A stretch of DNA of 64,000 nt from Treponema_C sp050937815 (GTDB taxonomy: Bacteria > Spirochaetota > Spirochaetia > Treponematales > Treponemataceae). A program made the position numbers and the translations under genes. This document shows, one piece after another, positions 61,865 to 64,000 of the stretch. The stretch lies in assembly GCF_050937815.1 (NCBI RefSeq), contig NZ_JACDIJ010000010.1:1-64000 (forward strand), given 5' to 3'. The notes under the pieces are model-generated. The model had not been told where the DNA came from, did no database searches, and saw only the letters and a list, made by a program, of their open reading frames with translations. The number at the start of each line of letters is the position of its first letter. The stretch's first letter is position 1.

Positions 61865-63349
61865 TTAACACTTATTAAATCTTTTAATTTGCTTGTATAT
61901 CGAAAAACAAAGGAATAAAAACGTTACAATGATAAATGTTCCAGAAATAGGTCTTAGTAAAAATGGGATAAATAAATCATTTGTCATAGAAAGGCCTCTC
62001 CTTAAATTTGTTTCAAGTGTTCCACCTAAAATAAATCCCAAAACTATCGGCGGTAGCGGAAAATTAAGTTTACTTAAAAAATTGCCTAAAATTCCAAAAA
62101 AGATAATTGCACCTATATCAAAAACTCTGTTATTTGTTCCAAATGCACCTATAACGCATAAAACTACGATTAGCGGCATCAATATATTTTTGGGAATTTT
62201 TAAAACTTTTATAAAAGCTCGTATCCCTAATGTTTCGACGATAAGCATTAAGAAACTTGCAATCAACATAAAAATAAAGATTGCATACATTAAATCACCG
62301 TGAGTTTCAAATATCAGCGGTCCGGGAATGATTCCGTGTATCATTAATCCTCCTAATACCATTGCGGTTGTCGTATCTCCTGGTATTCCGAGTGTTAATA
62401 AGGGAATCATCGCACCGCCGATTGTGGCATTATTTGCTGTTTCCGATGCTATTAAACCGGTTATTTCTCCTTTTCCAAATCGTTCCGGGTTTTTTGATTG
62501 AGACTTTGCTACCGTATATGCAATCAAGTTTGAAGTTCCGCCTCCAATCCCTGGTAGAATTCCTATACCGAGTCCGATAGCTGCCGATCGTAATATATTA
62601 CCCGTTTGTTTAAAAAAATCTGGCAGGGTAATACCAAATCCTTTCATTTTTACTGCAGGTATATCGATAGGTTGGGTTTGATTAATATCCGCACAGGTTG
62701 TTAAAACTTCTGAAACGGCATATAAGCCTACTAAAACCGTTAAGATATTGAACCCCGATTTCAACGTTGTTGTTTCCAGAGTAAAACGCGGCATACCGAC
62801 CACGGGATCCATACCGATTGTTGATAAGATGAGGCCTAAAACTCCAGTTATCAAACCTTTAATCATATTTTCAGATGAAAGAACAATGATTAATACAACG
62901 GAGAAAAGAGCAACAGCAAAGTATTCTTGAGGACCGAATTTAATTGCCAGTGAAGCGAGTATGGGTGAAATATAAATCAGGGCTACAATTCCCAATAAAG
63001 TGCCGATGAACGAAAACAAGATTCCGACTCCCAACGCTTTGTCTGCTTTCCCTTGTAATGCAAGCGGTCTTCCATCGAAGCAGGTTGCAACGGAAGAGGG
63101 TGTTCCCGGTATGTTAAGCAAAATAGCAGAAATTAGTCCTCCTGAAATGCCTCCGATATATAAACCAATCATTGTGGCCATCCCCTTAACAGCCGTCAAA
63201 CTGTAAGTAATGGGCAAAAAGATTGCTATTGCCATAGTGGCAGATAAACCGGGAATTGCTCCAAAAATAATTCCGACAACAACACCTATGAAAATCCAAA
63301 TTAAGCTTATCGGATCGTTGAAAATTACGGAAAGGCCTGAAAAAAACAT
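61865..63349 (-). CDS. tctA: Tripartite tricarboxylate transporter large membrane subunit
   Basis: 494 residues, about twelve membrane helices. The family motifs GAIPGLSATMAIAIFLPITY and GIPGTPSSVATCFDGRPLA near the N-terminus and GILPGIGGGTSNLIAY in the middle are diagnostic of TctA. It is driven by an ion gradient. It follows tctB by 12 bases. Confidence 0.95.
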   Translation of the reverse strand: MFFSGLSVIFNDPISLIWIFIGVVVGIIFGAIPGLSATMAIAIFLPITYSLTAVKGMATMIGLYIGGISGGLISAILLNIPGTPSSVATCFDGRPLALQGKADKALGVGILFSFIGTLLGIVALIYISPILASLAIKFGPQEYFAVALFSVVLIIVLSSENMIKGLITGVLGLILSTIGMDPVVGMPRFTLETTTLKSGFNILTVLVGLYAVSEVLTTCADINQTQPIDIPAVKMKGFGITLPDFFKQTGNILRSAAIGLGIGILPGIGGGTSNLIAYTVAKSQSKNPERFGKGEITGLIASETANNATIGGAMIPLLTLGIPGDTTTAMVLGGLMIHGIIPGPLIFETHGDLMYAIFIFMLIASFLMLIVETLGIRAFIKVLKIPKNILMPLIVVLCVIGAFGTNNRVFDIGAIIFFGILGNFLSKLNFPLPPIVLGFILGGTLETNLRRGLSMTNDLFIPFLLRPISGTFIIVTFLFLCFSIYKQIKRFNKC

Positions 63350-63361
63350 TTAAAGATCCTC

Positions 63362-63865
63362 CTAAAAATTCAGAATACCGTTCGGGAGAACCAAGGTAAA
63401 AAAACGAGTAAAAGTCAAATAGAGTATCAAGGTAGATAAAATTGAAATAAATAAAAAAATACCGATGCGTTTTACGCTATATTCTTTACGGGGTGTCAAA
63501 ATTAATATCTGACAAAAAATGTATAAAGCTGTCATAAGCGGAAAACCTATGAAACGTATTAAGGCAATATACAAAATTAATATAGAAATAGTTAAAACTA
63601 TACGAATTTTTCCTCCCCGGTCGACTTGTGATTCATTGGCTTTTACTGTTTGGTCTTTGTTATTTTTCTTGGTAAGGTCTTTAATTATCAAACAAACATT
63701 TAAAAGAATCAAAAAAAATGCTAACAGGCGCGGAAAAAAAGTGGAATTGATAAATTTATCTTCCAAAATTTTAATATGATAAGATAAATAATAATAAACA
63801 CTTGCAAAAGAGATGATAATAAGTGCTGTTATTGTATCTTTATATTTATTAAAAACTTGTTTCAC
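63362..63865 (-). CDS. tctB: Tripartite tricarboxylate transporter small membrane subunit
   Basis: 167 residues, four membrane helices: one at 12-30, one at 42-63, and two after the hydrophilic loop rich in Lys and Asn. Size and position next to tctA identify TctB. GAGG precedes the ATG at 63865. First gene of the operon that runs to 53783. Confidence 0.88.
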   Translation of the reverse strand: MKQVFNKYKDTITALIIISFASVYYYLSYHIKILEDKFINSTFFPRLLAFFLILLNVCLIIKDLTKKNNKDQTVKANESQVDRGGKIRIVLTISILILYIALIRFIGFPLMTALYIFCQILILTPRKEYSVKRIGIFLFISILSTLILYLTFTRFFTLVLPNGILNF

Positions 63866-63881
63866 ATAGAACCTCAGATAA

Positions 63882-63931
63882 ATTATAGTAAAAAATCATT
63901 GTAATAAATGCTTTATTTTTTAAAATAAAGC
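63882..63931 (-). promoter_or_regulatory. Promoter region of the Tct operon
   Basis: On the minus strand a TATAAT box lies at 63887-63882, 17 bases before the tctB start. A palindrome GCTTTATTT...AAATAAAGC (63910-63931) sits about 22 bases upstream of the box, overlapping the -35 position, and could bind a regulator. No clear -35 box is seen. The remaining bases to 64000 hold no gene I can support. Confidence 0.5.
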
Positions 63932-64000
63932 AAAATCAGCACAACAAAAATCAATAGCTCCTTTTTTAATTGTCATAACAGGCACTATAAGCTTTTCAGC

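Noticed and set aside
1..64000. tRNA, rRNA, insertion sequences or prophage
   Set aside because: None recognised by eye; a covariance-model scan and an IS database search would be needed to exclude small cases.

Overview
The window looks like a chromosomal segment of a spirochaete, most likely a host-associated Treponema. The reasons are a V-type ATPase instead of an F-type ATPase, two core flagellins (FlaB) in tandem beside fliW-csrA, a BspA-type leucine-rich repeat remnant, treponemal-style solute-binding proteins with an FAAGS signal-peptide end, and moderate GC content. No rRNA, tRNA, insertion sequence or CRISPR array was recognised. The species cannot be fixed from the sequence alone.

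Layout. 1-910: accessory debris made of a gene tail, a 23-bp tandem repeat array joined to a leucine-rich-repeat gene remnant, then about 310 bp packed with perfect hairpins. 928-14249 (minus): htrA, then a long run transcribed as secG, ptsN-like, V-ATPase stalk G/H, C, I, K, F, E, A, B, D, uspA-like, an unknown, a J-domain protein and map. 14357-17492: small toxin-antitoxin genes (hicAB, a PIN/antitoxin pair, and a second vapBC whose toxin is cut short at an alpha/beta hydrolase gene). 17686-23200: unknown exported protein, a padR/HAAS/DUF4097 stress-type operon, a DUF4143 ATPase and a DUF4300-like lipoprotein. 23227-30142: an ABC importer with a double-length permease, divergent from a P-loop kinase and an inositol-monophosphatase-family enzyme, then marC. 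30236-32377: DUF4954-like left-handed beta-helix protein.

32501-39918 (plus): one operon for ABC uptake and breakdown of a sugar, probably a ketose: binding protein, two permeases, SorC regulator, PfkB kinase, P-loop kinase, class II aldolase and a second PfkB kinase. 39999-44371 (plus): flgN-flgK-flgL-fliW-csrA behind a sigma-28-type promoter. 44339-52125 (minus): flaB, flaB, flaG, fliD, an unknown, a PilZ protein, an unknown, tsaE and tsaB. The first flaB has a sigma-28-type promoter and a leader hairpin that looks like a CsrA target, so regulator and target sit in one window. 52351-53759: a methyltransferase convergent with rdgB. 53783-63865 (minus): a TctBAC tripartite tricarboxylate-type transporter followed by seven catabolic enzymes (two hydroxyacid dehydrogenases, a methylmalonate-semialdehyde-dehydrogenase-like enzyme, DapA-like and HpaI-like lyases, an RraA-like protein and a beta-hydroxyacid dehydrogenase), which looks like a complete but unassigned route for an organic or sugar acid.

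The observations I rate highest are these. Four unlinked genes (hicA, marC, the methyltransferase, rdgB) have the exact arrangement TATACT, six bases, start codon, and lack a Shine-Dalgarno sequence, which suggests leaderless mRNAs. A dense hairpin cluster shares GGA/TCC loops with the flaB leader. The Tct operon and the ketose operon each have an unidentified substrate.
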